Assembly: GCA_007131845.1 (NCBI GenBank)
Contig: SLPT01000353.1
Coordinates: 1-5,297 of the forward strand
From: Desulfobacteraceae bacterium
GTDB taxonomy: Bacteria; Desulfobacterota; Desulfobacteria; Desulfobacterales; Desulfosalsimonadaceae
Direction of reading: 5' to 3'
DNA length: 5,297 nucleotides
This document shows, piece by piece, positions 3,940 through 5,297 of the stretch; position 1 is the stretch's first letter, and each line of letters opens with the position of its first letter. Below the pieces are notes generated by a model that saw only the letters and a program-made list of their open reading frames with translations, was not told where the DNA came from and did no database searches. The translations under genes and the position numbers were made by a program.

Positions 3940-5297
3940 ATGGCTCAGATTCTTGCTGACAGACGAGATATCGACTTTGTGCTCTACGAGCAGTTTGACG
4001 CGGAAAGCCTTCCGAAATACGAAACGTTTTCCGCTTTCAACAGGAAAGCCTTCGACCTGGTGATCACCGAGGCACGGAATATCGCCGTTAAAGAGCTTCT
4101 GCCCACCAACGCGGAGGGGGACGAGGAAGGCGTCCGGTTCGAAAACGGGAAAGTGAGCGTTCCGGAATGCTACCATCGCCCCTACCGTCTGCTTCTGGAC
4201 GGGGAGTGGACATCCCTCACGGAAGATCCCGATCTGGGCGGGCAGGGGCTTCCACAAATGATCAACACGGCATCCCTTGAGTATATCTGGGGCGCCAACT
4301 ACTGCCTGGCCAATTACGGGATGATGGGCCACGGAACCGGCAAGATGATCGAGCTGTTCGGGACGCCGGCGCAGAAGGATCTTTTTCTGAAGAGGCTTTA
4401 TACCGGCGAGTGGGGCGGCACCATGCTGCTTACCGAGCCGGAGGCGGGCTCGGACGTGGGGGCCCTGACGACGTCCGCGAAAAAGAACCCGGACGGTACC
4501 TACTCCATCTGCGGCAACAAAATTTTCATTACCAACGGCGACCACGACCTGACGGACAACATCATCCACCCGGTCCTGGCCCGGGTGGAAGGCGCGCCTG
4601 CGGGTACCCGCGGGATATCCATCTTTATCGTTCCCAAGATCTGGGTCAACGAAGACGGCTCCCCGGGCGAGCCCAACGATGTCGTCTGCACGGGAATCGA
4701 GAAGAAGCTGGGCATTCACGGCAGCGCCACCTGCTCGCTCGCCCTGGGCGGAAAGGGGCAGTGCCGCGGATTTCTCCTGGGCGAAGAAAACCAGGGGATG
4801 CCCATCATGTTCCACATGATGAACGAAGCACGTTTCAACGTCGGCTTCCAGGGGTATACCTATGCCTCGGCCGCTTATCTCTATGCGGCCAATTATGCCA
4901 AAAAGCGGATACAGGGCCGGGATATCACGGCGGGCAAGGACCCGGAGGCGCCTTCGGTACCCATTATCGCCCACCCGGACGTCCGCCGGATGCTGATGTG
5001 GATGAAGGCCCACGTGGACGGCATGAGAAGCCTCATTTATTACGCATCCTCCCTTTTCGATCATGCCAAGGGGGATCCGGACGGAGAGGCGGCCGCCAGG
5101 CGGCAGGGCCTGATCGATTTTTTCATTCCCATTGTGAAAGCATACTGCAGCCAGCGTTCCTTCACGGTTTGCGAGCAGGCGATGCAGGTATACGGCGGCT
5201 ACGGCTATACGAAGGAATATCCCGTCGAGCAGCTTATGCGGGACTGCAAGATCACATCCATTTACGAGGGGACCGACGGCATCCAGGCAATGGATCT
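3940..5297 (+). CDS. Acyl-CoA dehydrogenase, long DmdC-like type (3' end outside window)
   Basis: This FAD enzyme oxidises an acyl-CoA to the 2,3-enoyl-CoA and should pass electrons to electron-transfer flavoprotein. The window holds 452 full codons and the frame is still open at the edge. Recognisable parts are the flavin/substrate motif TEPEAGSDVGAL (165-176), the beta-domain segment GNKIFITNGDHDL (192-204), GIHGSATC (258-265), the C-terminal helical-domain motif QVYGGYGYTKEYP (416-428) and IYEGTDGIQA (441-450). E443 is at the position of the usual catalytic base. The long N-terminal extension, the GDHDL segment and the GIHGSATC region resemble the roughly 600-residue DmdC-like branch, which normally has an extra C-terminal domain; that part would lie beyond the window. 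The substrate cannot be read from sequence, and a methylmercaptopropionyl-CoA role is not implied. It follows the thiolase by 116 bp on the same strand, so co-transcription from the sigma-54 promoter is likely but not certain. Confidence 0.93.
   Translation, partial: MAQILADRRDIDFVLYEQFDAESLPKYETFSAFNRKAFDLVITEARNIAVKELLPTNAEGDEEGVRFENGKVSVPECYHRPYRLLLDGEWTSLTEDPDLGGQGLPQMINTASLEYIWGANYCLANYGMMGHGTGKMIELFGTPAQKDLFLKRLYTGEWGGTMLLTEPEAGSDVGALTTSAKKNPDGTYSICGNKIFITNGDHDLTDNIIHPVLARVEGAPAGTRGISIFIVPKIWVNEDGSPGEPNDVVCTGIEKKLGIHGSATCSLALGGKGQCRGFLLGEENQGMPIMFHMMNEARFNVGFQGYTYASAAYLYAANYAKKRIQGRDITAGKDPEAPSVPIIAHPDVRRMLMWMKAHVDGMRSLIYYASSLFDHAKGDPDGEAAARRQGLIDFFIPIVKAYCSQRSFTVCEQAMQVYGGYGYTKEYPVEQLMRDCKITSIYEGTDGIQAMD

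Noticed and set aside
3910..5064. Long open frame on the minus strand opposite the dehydrogenase
   Set aside because: The + strand encodes a clear acyl-CoA dehydrogenase with TEPEAGSD and IYEGT motifs; the antisense frame is a composition artefact.

Overview
The window looks like chromosomal DNA from a metabolically versatile anaerobe, most plausibly a Desulfobacterota (deltaproteobacterial) sulfate reducer or relative. That placement is an inference. It rests on three things: a one-component PAS/sigma-54 activator next to fatty-acid-type CoA genes, moderately GC-rich genes separated by AT-rich control regions, and REP/MITE-like intergenic repeats of a style I associate with Desulfosarcina/Desulfococcus-like genomes. 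No taxonomic marker gene is present.

Layout, all genes on the + strand. Positions 1-75 may hold the tail of an upstream gene. Positions 76-410 are non-coding and rich in symmetry: a bulged hairpin (101-143), a 22-bp inverted repeat built from CAC(A/G)GAT heptamers (154-227) and a perfect 14-bp palindrome (243-256). A 593-residue sigma-54-dependent activator follows (411-2192; PAS-PAS-AAA+-Fis HTH, with a cysteine cluster in the second PAS). The next intergenic region (2193-2644) carries a perfect 12-bp-arm inverted repeat whose GTGTAA half-site begins inside the activator's stop region, then an AT-rich stretch, a near-consensus -24/-12 promoter at 2355-2370, and a roughly 265-nt leader containing a hairpin and a MITE-like repeat. 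After that come a complete thiolase (2645-3823), a 116-bp gap, and an acyl-CoA dehydrogenase of the long DmdC-like type (3940 to the window end, truncated by the edge).

How the parts fit together: the dehydrogenase makes an enoyl-CoA and the thiolase cleaves a 3-oxoacyl-CoA (or condenses acyl-CoAs), so both are steps of a beta-oxidation-type pathway. The activator has no receiver domain and probably senses a small molecule or redox cue through its PAS domains. The order activator - palindromic candidate enhancer - AT-rich spacer - sigma-54 promoter - catabolic genes forms a compact, self-contained regulatory circuit. That circuit is the most interesting aspect of the window. I see no defence system, mobile-element gene, tRNA, rRNA or CRISPR array, and the protein families themselves are known ones.
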